Shown: in pieces, positions 11,094 to 22,637 of the stretch | Layout: each line of letters begins with the position of its first letter | How positions within the stretch are numbered: the stretch's first letter is position 1 | NCBI GenBank assembly: GCA_038502055.1 | Contig: JAXRKN010000041.1 | Coordinates: forward strand, 4,569,501 to 4,633,500 | Direction: 5' to 3' | Length of the DNA stretch: 64,000 nt | DNA from: Tanytarsus gracilentus | Lineage: Eukaryota; Arthropoda; Insecta; Diptera; Chironomidae | The notes under the pieces: generated by a model | What the model was told of the DNA's origin: nothing | Databases searched by the model: none | The model's input: only the letters and a program-made list of their open reading frames with translations | Position numbers and translations under genes: made by a program

Positions 11094-11335
11094 TATCAAA
11101 CAAAATTAAATTCATTAAAATGTAAATTTGGAACTAAAATAAAATTTATTTTTAATTCAAATCAGTTTTTAATTTTTTTATTTCAGTTTTATTTTTAATT
11201 TCATTTAGATGTTTGCTTTTTATCAACGAAATTGTCAAAAAATCTCAAGAGTTTAACTAAGAATTCATTCACAACTTGATCAAACAAATCTGAATTAATA
11301 AAAAGCGATAAAAACTTCTCACAGTCAGATCAGAA

Positions 11336-12066
11336 ATGAATTTTATTAAATTTTTATTGATCGCTTCAGCTCTAAAGACTTTTGCTGAGTCAAATTTTGA
11401 ATTTGAATTGAAGATTAAAAAATAATTTTCGAAACTCACATTTTTATTTCGGCGGAAGTTCAGCGAGAGACAAAAAATTTGCGATCTTTGAAATTAAAAT
11501 TTCAGTTAGTGGCGGCCTATTTTTATGCACTGGAAGCTTGGCTCAACTCAGGCGATAACAAACATCCCGACACTGCTCTTCTTCATCTAACTTTGAATGC
11601 ACCAAAAAGTGACAACATTCGAACCACTCGACTTCCATCAATTTCTCAAGAGAACAAAAATTTTGATGGCATTGAAAGCGACTGCAATTGGAGATGTCGA
11701 ATGTCGAAATATTAACAGTTTGCTGACTTTGTTGTGTTGCCGATTTAAAACTTCGTGAAATTTCGGCAATAATAATTTAATTACACTTCATAGCGACACT
11801 TTGAAGCCACTCGTGAATTTGATTTTTGGATGCTTTTGACATGCTTGGACAACTTGAGGAAATTTATGTGGAAAATACTGGATTGAATCGATTAAGGTAG
11901 AGTTGGTTCGACAATCTTGGTGGAGTGAAAATTTTGCATTTAGAAGGAAATCGAATTCAAATATTTTTTTACTTAAAATTCATTCATGACTCAACTTCAG
12001 GAATGACTTTAGCAACAATCGCAGAGACAATTTATGGAGAAAACCTAACAAAAATTGTTTTAAAAT
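11336..12066 (+). pseudogene. Decayed secreted leucine-rich-repeat gene
   Basis: An ATG at 11336 opens a good signal peptide (MNFIKFLLIASALKTFAES), but the frame stops after about 29 codons. Further down, other frames keep LRR-like pieces: near 11865-11960 one reads LGQLEEIYVENTGLNRL, a stop, then WFDNLGGVKILHLEGNRIQ. A TATA-like TAATAAAA near 11296 lies about 31 bp before a TCAGA initiator, so a promoter remnant may persist. The pattern matches the nematoceran secreted LRR family seen intact at 52184 and 53560. Several stops and frame changes make it non-functional; the open frame at 11479-11715 is part of the debris. Confidence is good for LRR ancestry, lower for exact limits. Confidence 0.6.
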
Positions 12067-12343
12067 AATTCATAATCATATCATGTGAGCTCACAATGAC
12101 TTGCAATTTCCATAAGTTTCACCATTATCCGTCTTCATAAAAATAAATTTCAACGATTTGTGCGGAAAATGTTGAAAATAAATTTGAATTTAAAATCAAA
12201 GTTTGCTGCGATGAAAAAAATATTGTCATGAGATGGAAATTTTATATGAAAAAATATATTTTCAGTTCTAAAGTTTAAAGAAAGATTTAGATCATGTTAA
12301 TGATTTTTTCAACATTTTACAACATTTTTTCAACAGCATTTTT

Positions 12344-13220
12344 TTAAAGTTCGTCGTTGAACAAAATCTTCTTGAGTTCCCGTACCGCCTTAGGACCTTC
12401 GGAAAACATACTCTTCAAAAAGTTGTCCAAGATGTGATCAGTCATTGAATTCATCAAAATTAGCGGAGGCATATCCCCTAAACTCCTAAAAAAATATAAA
12501 ATAATTTTTTGATCTTTAACGATTTTTGATTAAAGTTTGTGAGCTGCTTACTCTTTTAAAAGGTCATAAGCTTCAATAAACTCTCTAGCAATTTTGGGTG
12601 CTGTTTCCAATACTTTAAATCCGAGGTTGACATATGCTTCGAAGTTTTCTTGTTTGAGTCTTTCCATGTCTAATTTCAGTTCGAAATATTGCTGATAATC
12701 TTGCATGACATTTGGACGCCAAGTTGTGAAACTTTTTTCAATTTCATTCTTAAGAATATTTTGATATTTCCAAACAATTTGTGGATCTTGCATTATGTCA
12801 CTCTCTGCGAATTTTTGAAGTGCTAAATCTTTCGACTCTCTATGCTTATCATCGATGTAAATTCCAAAGTTTTCCCGACTGTAATCTTTTTTTTCGTTCA
12901 TAGCATTTTGATAATAGTGAAGATTTTCAGCCACGAGCGCTCTCATTTGAATATCAATGGTTCGTTCGAAAAGATTTCCCATGTCTGGAAGTTTTGCATC
13001 ACGAAAAGCTTGAAGGTAGGTCGACAAAAAATCACGAAATTCTTCACCAGTCACCTCCTTACCGAAAATAGATTTTTTAATGAGCTTTTCAGGTTTGAGC
13101 AGCGACTCAACTAAAAGTTTAAGTTCGTGCACAAAATCTTTATTGAGACGTGACCACTCGCCATGAAATTTTTTCTCCGATACTGCACTGCCGGGATGAT
13201 TAAGTAAAAAGCATTTAATG
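12344..13220 (-). pseudogene. 5'-truncated atlastin/GBP-like GTPase copy (middle and C-terminal part)
   Basis: Two exons on the minus strand, 12552-13220 and 12344-12485, with a 66-nt GT...AG intron between. The reading frame is open from the break at about 13220 and aligns with the helical region of the complete paralogue at 15606-17508 (shared HELKLLVESLLKPEK, KSIFGKEVTGEEF, YLQAFRDAKLPD). The GTPase domain with P-loop and RD motif is missing, because homology stops just after the codons for DSIKCF where a foldback element begins. The C-terminus differs from the paralogue: no long coiled coil, and a short second exon ending KKILFNDEL. The surviving part has no stops, so loss is recent or the remainder is still expressed. 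Confidence 0.75.
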
Positions 13221-13228
13221 CTGTCGAA

Positions 13229-13699
13229 TCGTAGAGTCAGAAATCACACACGTCATGTGCACATGAACTTCTCACACGTCTTTAAATTCACTTTATGTTG
13301 CGACTCATCATGCAAGCAATGTATCAGAAGTGGTTGAGAAGAATTTGAATATGTGAACTTTCTTTTTTCTATCTTTCTTAACAAAAGAGTTTAATGATGC
13401 ATTAAAAATCTGTTTTTGATCTCACATTAGAGGGTTTTAACGTATAGTCATTCAAATATTGACTAAATTTTTAAATTCAAGTCGACTCGAGTCGATTGGC
13501 AAAAAACCGCAATCGACTCGAATCGACTCAAATGAATCGACTTAAATGCCTGAAATATTCAAATTCTAATTACACAAATTCTTCTTAACCACTTCAGATT
13601 CTGATACATTGTTTTCATGATGAGTCGCAACATAAAGTGAATTTAAAGACGTGTGAGAAGTTCATGTGCACATGACGTGTGTGATTTCTGACTCTACGA
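13229..13699. mobile_element. 471-bp foldback element
   Basis: Two arms of roughly 120-140 bp, 13229-13350 and 13557-13699, are near-perfect inverted repeats beginning TCGTAGAGTCAGAAATCACA. The spacer at 13351-13556 includes a short run of ATCGACTCGA-type repeats (13481-13545). An extra fragment of the arm (CACATGACGTGTGTGACTC) recurs at about 13783. The left end sits at the point where the GTPase copy loses homology, so the element or its insertion is linked to the truncation. No target duplication is evident. Confidence 0.8.
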
Positions 13700-13880
13700 C
13701 TTCTCTGGATGATGAAATTTTTTCGTAAATATTTCGTTTTTTTATCAGCAATCAGAGCTGAGATGTATGAGAAATTTAGTTGCACATGACGTGTGTGACT
13801 CTACGATTACTGCGTATGGTGAAATTCTTTTGTATATATTTCGTGTTTTTCATCAGCAATCGCATCAGTTAATTAAGAGC
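13700..13880. repeat. Degenerate direct repeat of about 108 bp
   Basis: A segment around 13710-13760 (GATGAAATTTTTTCGTAAAT...ATCAGCAATCAGAG) recurs with changes at about 13818-13867. It abuts the foldback element and shares its arm fragment, so it is probably part of the same mobile unit. Confidence 0.5.
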
Positions 13881-14028
13881 GTCTAAAGTTAAAGTTCTAA
13901 CAAACCTAGAGATTTAAATAATAAATAATATTTTTAATAATTTTTAAAGCAATCGAAATTTTTAGAGACATTTTGTGGAGTGACTTAAAAATTAATGACA
14001 ATCAAGTTAGTGAATAATTCTGGGTGTT

Positions 14029-15033
14029 GGTCACGCAAAGTGTGGATTATTTCACGGAAAAATCCGCGAAATAATCCACACTTTTCCGAGGATTTCTCGC
14101 CGCGGCCCCCCCGGGCGGGCCGCCCCCGCGTAGCAACTCGGGGCCTGCACCGTTGGGGAAGAGGATCGCACGTACCTCAGCATAAACCAAATGCCAGCTC
14201 CCATGGGTGTAGAGGGGGGAACTGTGTCAAAGATGTGATTTGTCGAAAAATAAAAAAAAATAAAAAAAAGAAGTAAACAAACAAAGACGAATAAGAAGAT
14301 AAAATTAAAAAAAATTAAAGAGCGAGGAGCCAAAAAAACATGGATCGGGCGGAAGGGACTTCAAGACCCCGGGAGGAACATCAAAACTCTATCGCCAGAA
14401 AATTTAATAATGTAAATGTAATTGGGTAAATTGAAAAAAAAAGGATTAATAATAGGTGAATAAGCAAGAATTAAATTAAATTAAATTCAAAATCAATAAG
14501 CTAGAGGATATTTTTAGCCAAGAAAGGACGCGAGGAAGAGCACGGGCGGCTCTGGAGGAGTGGGGGGAGAGAGGGCGGCCGAAGAGAGTGCCGAGTGGCA
14601 GAGAAAGAGGGGAAAAGGCATTGGAGTTGAATAAGGGGGGTGTGGGAATGGAAGGGGGCTGAATCGGGGCGCGGTCGGCTTGGGAGACGCAAGCAAAAGT
14701 GAGAAGAAGGAAGAGAAGGGAAAAGTGAGGGACAACGGAAACAAGGAAAAAAAAAAAAAAAAAAAAAAAATAAAAATAAAAAAAAAAAAAAAAAATAGAA
14801 TTAAATTAGGGGAAAAAAAGCAAAACGGAAAAACTCCTTCCGGATTCTGCGTTTTTGTCTATGGGTTCCTCGGATTTTAAATTCTATGGAAATCCACAGT
14901 TTATTTTCTACGGTTTTTTGCATAGATTTTCAAAATCCAAGGATTTTTCCAAGGAAATCCAAGGATTTATCTTTGAATTTCTCCGTGAAAAATTCCATGG
15001 AATTCTATGAAAAAATCCACACTTTGCGTGACC
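14029..15033. mobile_element. 1-kb terminal-inverted-repeat element with GC-rich interior
   Basis: The 20-bp GGTCACGCAAAGTGTGGATT at 14029-14048 has its exact reverse complement at 15014-15033. A second palindrome sits just inside the left end (about 14042-14080). The interior is strikingly unlike the host: GC-rich at 14095-14225 and purine-rich on the plus strand at 14510-14740, followed by an A-run at 14750-14800. The right third repeats short AATCCAAGGATTT-like units. No transposase frame is visible, so it is a non-autonomous DNA element of unknown superfamily, perhaps carrying captured sequence. The open frames inside it have no recognisable domains. Confidence 0.75.
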
Positions 15034-15605
15034 TATAATCAATAATTCTATTTAAATTAATTTTTTCCCTACCTTATCGTGATAATTCTTTCAAGCGCAA
15101 CTTTGGGTAAATCGTAAATATTAATTTCTAATAATTTTTTGAAGAGCTCACGTGTTAATGTCTATTTTAATAACTAGTTTTAGTTTTTTAAAATTAATTT
15201 CTTCTAGACCAAAAAAATGGCATCAAATTTTTTATTAAAAAACTTTTTTAGATTTTAAATTTAAATATTTTCATAGCTAAAACATATTTACAACATTATT
15301 CTTGAACCTAAGTTGAAGAAGCATTGAAAGAAAAAAAAAATAATCACTTTGAAAGACGAAAAGAAAAAAAAATGAGCAAGTCAATCAAAAATTACCACGT
15401 AGTTGAATTAAAAAAGATTTTCAGTTTAAAAGTAAAAGAAAAGTGCGGAAATTGTGGACTTTTCTCCACTTGTAGACTCTTAAATATTTAATTTATAAAT
15501 TAATTTTTTTATTTCAGATTTATAATTTTATAAGAAGTCGAAATCAAGTTCTAAATTAATTGTTCGAGTCATTTCATCAACATTCGACGAAGAAAAGCTT
15601 TCGAA

Positions 15606-17508
15606 ATGAAGAAAAGTTTCCGTTTCATACTCGGATTTCAGCGGTGGATGATATTTTTAATCATCGCTCTTGCATCAGGTGCAGAGCAAATTCACTTCGA
15701 AAATAAGCCAGTTCGCATCATGAATTACGTGACTAACAATGGAGTCGGAGAATTTGTGATAAATCAAAAAGTCATTGACGATATTTTTTTGAACGAACAT
15801 GTAAGAGATCGTAAAGTTGTCGTCATGTCGATCATCGGCGAATATCGAAAGGGCAAAAGTTTCTTCTTAGATTTCTGCTTGAGGTTTTTATATGCAAACG
15901 TAAGTTATTATTTTCTTATCTTATTTTATGTTTTGACATTTTCTTTTTCAGTACGCATCGACCTCAAATTTACGTAAACCTCCATCGGAATCAGCATCAA
16001 ACTGGCTTGGTGACGGGAATGAAAGCTTGAAAGGTTTTTCGTGGCGACATGGCTACGAAGCTGACACCAAAGGAATTCTTTTCTGGCCGGATGTTTTTCT
16101 TTACGACGCACCCGATGGTGAGAAAATCGCCATAATTCTAATGGACACTCAAGGACTTTTTGAGATCGGCTCGACTCAAGATGAGAACGCGAGAATTTTC
16201 GGAATCAGCATTTTAACTTCGTCGATTCAAATTGTAAATTTAAAAGATGTCATTCAAGAAAATCAAATCGAGTATCTCGACATGGCGACGAGTTTCACGA
16301 AATACATCAATCAAAAACTTTCGAAAGGTAAAAAGCACGACTGGAAAGCTTTCCAGAGTCTTCTTTTTCTCATTCGTGATTGGCAGCATGAAGAAATTGA
16401 AGGTGGACTCGGTTACGGTGGCGGTGAAATTTACCTCAATAAGTTTTTAAACTCTGAAAAAGCTTTAAAGTCGGAATCGATTCGTAAAAATATTCGAGAG
16501 TCTTTCGACAGCATTAAATGCTTTTTCCTTAATCATCCCGGCAGTGCAGTGTCAAAGAAAAATTTTAACGGCGAGTGGTCACGTCTCAATAAAGATTTTG
16601 TGCACGAACTTAAACTTTTAGTTGAGTCGCTGCTCAAACCTGAAAAGTTCATTAAAAAATCTATTTTCGGTAAGGAGGTGACTGGTGAAGAATTTCGTGA
16701 TTTTTTGTCGACTTACCTTCAAGCTTTTCGTGATGCAAAACTTCCAGACATCGGAAATATTTTTCAACTAACAATTGATATTCAAATGAAAGCGCTCGTG
16801 GCTGAAATTCTTCAAGAATATGAAAATGCTATGAACGAAAAATTGGATTATAGTCAAGAAGACTTTGAAAAGAACATCAATAATAAACATAAAGACACAA
16901 AAGCTTTAGCATTTCGAAAATTTTTAGACAGCGATAAAATAGCTGATTCAGAAACTGTTTTAAAATTTCAAAATATTCTCGAGATGAAAATTGAAAAAAG
17001 CTTCACAGCTTTTATGAGAACTCAGGTTTTACAACTCCAAAAAACCCAAAATGAAGAAGAAGTGAAAAAACTTAAAGAAAAAATGTCAAAGGCTCTTCAA
17101 GAACATGAAAAAGATATAGAAAGAATCAAAATTGAAAGAGCAAAAGACAAAGAAGAGTTTGGTAGAATGAAAATAGAAATAGAAGAAAAAATGAAATCTG
17201 AAAACGAGAAACAAAGCCGTCAATCCCAAGAAAAGTTGGATAAATTACTGAAAGAATTTTCTGAGAGAGAAGAGAAAAGAAAAAGAGAGGAGGAAGCTTC
17301 AACAATTAAATATGAAGAAATTCTTTGCAACTTCCTTTTATCAGCAGCAGTGCCTGTTGTTGGTGCTGTTATCGGTGGAGCTTTTTCACAAACTGGCTTT
17401 TCCGTCGGCGGAATCATCGGCAAATACATCGGCAAAAGTTACCATAAAATTTCAGACTTTGTTTTGAAACAAATTAGTGGGTTAGAGATATTAATAAAAG
17501 TCCCATAA
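15606..17508 (+). CDS. Atlastin/GBP-like large GTPase with signal-peptide-like N-terminus
   Basis: Two exons, 15606-15899 and 15952-17508 (52-nt intron, phase 0), giving 616 aa. GTPase motifs of the atlastin/GBP family are intact: P-loop GEYRKGKS (78-85, including the arginine-finger position), switch-1 Thr in DTKGI, DTQG starting at 163, and the guanine-specifying RD at 240-241. Atlastin-type landmarks such as GFSWRHG and a GYGGGE loop follow. A helical domain, a long charged coiled coil (about 458-560) and a Gly/Ala-rich hydrophobic stretch (about 562-597, VPVVGAVIGGAF) complete it. The N-terminus (residues 10-26) looks like a signal peptide or anchor, which cytosolic atlastins and GBPs lack. 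It is probably a membrane-remodelling or defence GTPase; exact role unknown. Closest relative in the window is the broken copy at 12344-13220. Confidence 0.88.
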
Positions 17509-18323
17509 TTTATTTCTCGAATGTTTCCTCGATTTTTTTAGAAATTATACATCGGAGGGTACTAACTTAAGACAACGAATCTATTGAAAATCAACGACAT
17601 TGTTATTAAATCAACTTAGCCAAAAATATGTTTGTTTCGCATCCATCCTTTAATTTGTTAAAAGAGAGTAGAGATTTTCAAAAAACTTCAGAATCTTTAA
17701 AATTTGAATCAATATTCTAAAATAGACAAGGGACTGACACTCTCCGTTTTAACGAAAAAATAGGTAAAAGTTGATATAAAAATGGTTTCAAATCAAAGCC
17801 GAACTAACAAAGATGTTAAATTAAGCTTAAGATCATTTTTATATTATTTTTTCGAAAAAAAACATCGACAATACGATAAATTGTAACTTAAATTTAGAAA
17901 AAAAGTAGAATTTTGAGTTACCAAAAATTTGTGTGATTTAAAATTCTCGCAAATGTTTTTTAACTCTTTTATTGTTCTTTCATTAAAATTACATAATAAT
18001 TTTCTAGATTCACTTGTTTGCTTTACAGTTAAACCGAGGCAATGAATTTCTTCTCACAATATTTTTAACTTCGTTCGATAAGTTTCTAGTTTGGTATTTT
18101 TAAAGCATTAACTACTTTAGGTTTTTTTATGGATTTGGATTAAGATCAAAAATTAATTCAATTAAATCGAATGATTTGAAAAAACAAAGTTACAAATTTA
18201 AAATTAAATAATTTTATTGGTTTGGATTAGAAACATAAATTAAATAAATTGGACCAAATGATTTTAAAGAATAAAAAATTTGGAACACTTCATTTATTAT
18301 TTTGTGGGATTTTATTTAAAAGT
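17509..18323. other. Intergenic, no gene seen
   Basis: Follows the GTPase stop. Scattered short frames only; no splice-consistent exon, no RNA gene and no notable repeat were found before the MITE. Confidence 0.5.
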
Positions 18324-18331
18324 TTAATGAC

Positions 18332-18476
18332 CAGAGATGGACAATTACAAAAAATTGTATTGAATATAATTTAATTTTAGAAAATTACACAAATTTTTTA
18401 TGAAAATGTAATTAATTAAATTAAATTTTTTCGTAATGTAATTTTTACTCGATTACAATGTAATTGCCCATCTCTG
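18332..18476. mobile_element. hAT-type MITE, copy 2 (145 bp) with 8-bp target duplication
   Basis: Inverted ends CAGAGATGGACAATTACA and TGTAATTGCCCATCTCTG. The 8 bases TTAATGAC occur immediately on both sides (18324-18331 and 18477-18484), the length expected for hAT insertion. The best preserved of three copies. Confidence 0.9.
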
Positions 18477-18484
18477 TTAATGAC

Positions 18485-19152
18485 TTTACTTTTATAAATT
18501 CAAAATTTTAATGAGTTCCAAATAATACTTTGACAAAATTATTTTAAAATAATTAATTTTGATGCTAAACCACAAAAAGTAAAATGTTCAATTAAAAAAT
18601 TTAAATTTTTTCCATAAATGTTTAAAAAGTTTTTTTTTCTTCTAAAATTACTTTAATACATTTTTTTATAGCAGCAGCTTGGAGTTAAAGTTCGAGAAAG
18701 ACTTTTTTTAATTAAATAGTGACTTTTTAGATAGAAGTTTAAACAAATTTAATTTAATTAAATTAAAATTTTATTTAAACCGCGATAATTTTAGTAAATT
18801 TATTTTTAGAATATTTTTTATTCATTAAATTGCAGAAAGTTTGCTTCGTGTCTTGTGATATTTATCAAGGGATAAAACTATTAAAGAAAGGGTAGATAAC
18901 TCGTAATTTGATAGAAACCCATTCAATTATCAATCTTTTAGCTGTCCCTCAAATTTATTAAATTAAATTAGTAAATGAATGAAATTTTATTTTATTAAAA
19001 ATCTTAAATATTTTTTAATTAATTTTCAATGATGTTAGAATTAGAAATTAATGAATTTTTGTCTCTATAAAACTTTTTCACTCCTGTGGAGAGATCAACA
19101 ATAAATAACAAAGCTGAAAGGCAGCAAAGTCGATGAAGTACAACAGTTTCGC
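18485..19152. other. Intergenic and 3' flank of basigin
   Basis: AT-rich sequence downstream of the minus-strand basigin gene, which presumably supplies its 3' untranslated region. No other feature seen. Confidence 0.5.
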
Positions 19153-22100
19153 TTATTTCTTTCTGCTAAAAATAAAAAGATTGAATTAGTTTAAGTTGAG
19201 CTTTAACTAATCCTCAATTACTCACTGATCGGGGCTGTCCGTGTCACTAAAATTCAAAATTATTACTTAAATTATTTTATTTCGAAAAAAAAATGATTTT
19301 CTCACCTTTCATCGAGGTCGGTCTTGTTGCGTCTCTTCTCATAGATGAGGATGATGGTGCACAGCAAGAAAACTTCAGCACAAATGCCCAAAAATGGCCA
19401 CAAAGCAGCCAACTTATCCTTAACACGAACAGTTCCAATTGAATAGCTCTGATTCAAATCTTCGGGATCAAAATCGTCGTCATCATCGCGTTTTTCCATT
19501 AAATCACTGCTGCCAGTGCATTTGTAAGATCCTCGATCCGACATCAAAGCATTTGTGATAACAAATTTTGAGTTTTCAATATCGTCGTGTGGTAAAAATT
19601 GATAACGAGTGTCATCCGGATTGAGTTCGTTGAAATCTGTGTTTTCATTGGCTTCCGTGTCGTTGACTAAAATAATTAAAATTTATTAATTAAATTAATT
19701 AATTGCTTATTATAAATTATTCAATAATAAATTTTAAAATTCAAACAGCGAATTAAATATTTTTGTAATTAACTTAAAGCTTTAATAAATTTCAAAACTT
19801 ACTGAACTTCCATGATATTTTAGGGCTTGTTCCCTTAGCGATGCAAATTATTTCCAGCTTTTCGTTTTCAACGACGTAAGAACTTTTTGGCATCCTCACG
19901 ACAACTTTAGCTAAAATGTAAAAAATTGTGTAAGATTTTTAATTAAATTTATCTAAAAAATTATTCAAAAATTAAATTTTTAATAAAATTATTCAAAAAT
20001 TAAATTTTTAATAAAATTATTCAAAAATTGAAAAATTTATATAAAAAATTATTTAAAAATTCAATTTTTAATAAAATTATTTAAAAATTTAATTTTTAAT
20101 AAAATTATTTAAAAATTCCATTTTTAATAAAATTATTTAAAAATTAAATTTTTAATAAAATTATTCAAAAATTAAATTTTTAATAAAATTATTCAAAAAT
20201 TGAAAAATTTATATAAAAAATTATTTAAAAATTCAATTTTTAATAAAATTATTTTAAAATTAAATTTATCTAAAAAATTATTTAAAATTTAAATTTTAAT
20301 AAAATTATTCAAAAATTAAATTTTTAATAAAATTATTCAAATATTTAAATTTTAAAAAAATCCTTCATAATTCACTGTAACCCCATCAATTGAAAATTCT
20401 CAACCTACCCCAAGCATCAAAATCGTGAGTTTCTGAGCCCAAAGTGCAACTGTAATTGCCTGCATCCTCTTCACGAGCTTTGTTAATGCGGAAAATTCCT
20501 TCTTTCTCTTTAATGTCAAATAATCCAGTCAAACCCGCAATTTTTGTGACCTCTTGGCCTTCTTTCGTCCTTAAAAAAGAATAAAATTAATTTCGTTTTT
20601 GTGCATTTTTTAAATCGATTCTTACCAAACAATTTTCGCTCCATCTTCTTTGTTGTCCGGCTTGCATTGAAGCGTCAAATTCTTTCCCAACTTGTAAAGT
20701 TTATAGTGATCGCCATCGTCGTAGTTTGGCGTCAATTTACCTACAAAAAAAAGTATCAAAATAAAATTATTAAATTTCTTATTAAATTGAAAATTTTTCT
20801 AAGAAAAATCGAGATTGTAGCAAAAAAATCGCAAACAATAAAAAAACATCAAATTCGAGTGTTGAAATGTGTTTAAAAAATGTATTTTTGTGTGTGTGTA
20901 TGTGTGAGACGCATTTCCAATTTTATCTTCACTATCCTAGCGATACTTCCTAAGAGATATATCTAAAGTCGAGACATTGACATCACCGCTAATGAAAGAA
21001 TAAAAGTTTAAAGTGGCGGCAAATGAGAAAAAAGAAGAAGAAAAATTAAAAAAGCTAGAGGAAGAAATGAGAAGAATTTAATTTAATTTAATTTAAAAAT
21101 CAAATTCTTCTCAAAATAAAAGCGAGAATCGAAAGGAAAATAAAAGATTCGGGGTTGTCTCAATTGCGAACCTTTGGGTTGAATTTTCATCTCAGCTGTT
21201 GGCGCGAGAGTCGAAGAAAATGGATGTGAAGAGGACGATGTTGTGGACATAAAATGATGTTTTTTGTTAGTGAGATTTTTAATCGCTTCTTTATCAACTT
21301 CGTTCACACTATTTTTAGTGGGTTCGGCTAAAATTTTATGCTTAACCGTCGACGTCAATTGTTTCATTGTAGTGGTTGAACTTTGAGTCACTGCCTCCAT
21401 CATATGACTCATGTGATGTTTACTCGTCGTTGTCATTGTAGTTATTTCATTGCTGTCTTCATAGTCCATTGTGTGCTCATAATTATCTTCAAAGATTTGA
21501 AGCTCGACGACTGTCGTAAGTTCTTTGGATTGTGTGAAAATCTCTCGAGAATCCAAATGATCTTCTTCGTCCTCAACTTTGTGAACTCCACCGACGACTT
21601 TAAGACTGTGTGAATTCACGAAATTTATGTTGCACTTGTAGCTTCCACCGTGATTAAGCAATGCATGATTTACACTCAAAGTTGACTCGACGATGTCATT
21701 AACTTTCTGCACGTCCTGCTGCGTGTAACTAAATTCCTCCTTCGAATGTCTCACAAAATGTTCGCGAATCGGTTTTCCATCTTTGTGCCATTCAATTGGC
21801 TGCCTCGACACGCACTTTATCCAAAACGGCTCGCCAACCGTCGCATTTGAATCTCCATAATAAATTGGCGCATTCAAATTATCCAACCTGCCGTCCTTAC
21901 TCGCTGCATTACATTTAACGATACAGAAAATTTTTTCAAGGAGGTGAAAAATGATGAGATAAAAAAAATAAAAAATGACGTCAAGGAAGTCGCGATAATT
22001 TTTTTTAAATAAGAGATCGTGTCTGTACAAATATGTAAATATTCAGCAGTGCGACATCATAATGAGTGATAATTAAACGTCAAGATAAGATTAAGGTTTG

Positions 22101-22637
22101 TGTAAGAGAAAATCGCTTGATGTGATTTAAATTTGTGGTTGAAGTGAGAGATTTATTGAGGTCCTTACTGTAGGGTTATTCAACAAGTCATCTCATCCTG
22201 TGTGCGGTCTCTTGATTACTCTGACTTTCCATATAAAAAACCACAGATTTACCTCGATTTTACCCTCAAAATCTTCACTCTTACCATAAATCTCTCACAA
22301 ACTCAAACCCGCCGATTAAAAGTGTTTTCAATGCCAAACTTTAAAGTGTATTAAAGCAATTTTGCAACCCATTCATTACACACAATCAACTCACTCACGC
22401 TTAGAACATGAAAAAGTGCTTTAGAGAATTTTTTCGCTTTAAAAAAATTAAAAATTTCAAGAAGCTCATTTTACACGCTCGAGATGTAAAAATCTCGGAG
22501 AAAAAAGTAAATTAAAAATTATGAAAGATGTTTTTTTGTTGTTTTGTGAAATGAACTTGCACTGTACCTGACACAAAAGTGATGGCTAAAAATAGTATCG
22601 ACAGCTGACCGAGTGTGAAATTGATATTTTTCTCCAT
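19153..22637 (-). CDS. Bsg: Basigin-family immunoglobulin membrane protein
   Basis: Eight minus-strand coding exons fit by splice sites and phase: 22568-22637 (signal peptide MEKNINFTLGQLSILFLAIT), 21172-21903, 20626-20740, 20409-20569, 19803-19910, 19306-19666, 19226-19246 and 19153-19165. Ig domains carry Cys pairs such as LTLQCKP...YSCTL and LEIICIA...SYKCTG. The transmembrane segment LWPFLGICAEVFLLCTIILI keeps the intramembrane Glu and the EKRRNK tail that define basigin. Basigins chaperone monocarboxylate transporters and act in cell contacts. The 732-nt second exon (an extra Ig domain plus Thr/Ser-rich linker) is a multiple of three with matching phases, so it could be skipped to make a two-Ig form. 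Reading on past 19226 gives an alternative stop after SPDQ. Confidence 0.88.
19960..20360. repeat. Intronic AT minisatellite in basigin
   Basis: About a dozen degenerate copies of a unit of roughly 30 bp, AAAAATTAAATTTTTAATAA, fill the intron between exons 19910 and 20409. It is simple-sequence expansion with no coding role. Confidence 0.8.

Noticed and set aside
14095..14225. Possible rRNA fragment because of high GC
   Set aside because: I do not recognise any conserved rRNA core motif; left as element cargo.
13995..14333. Overlapping 93-codon frames on both strands in the GC-rich block
   Set aside because: They arise from low stop-codon density in GC-rich transposon cargo; no recognisable protein.
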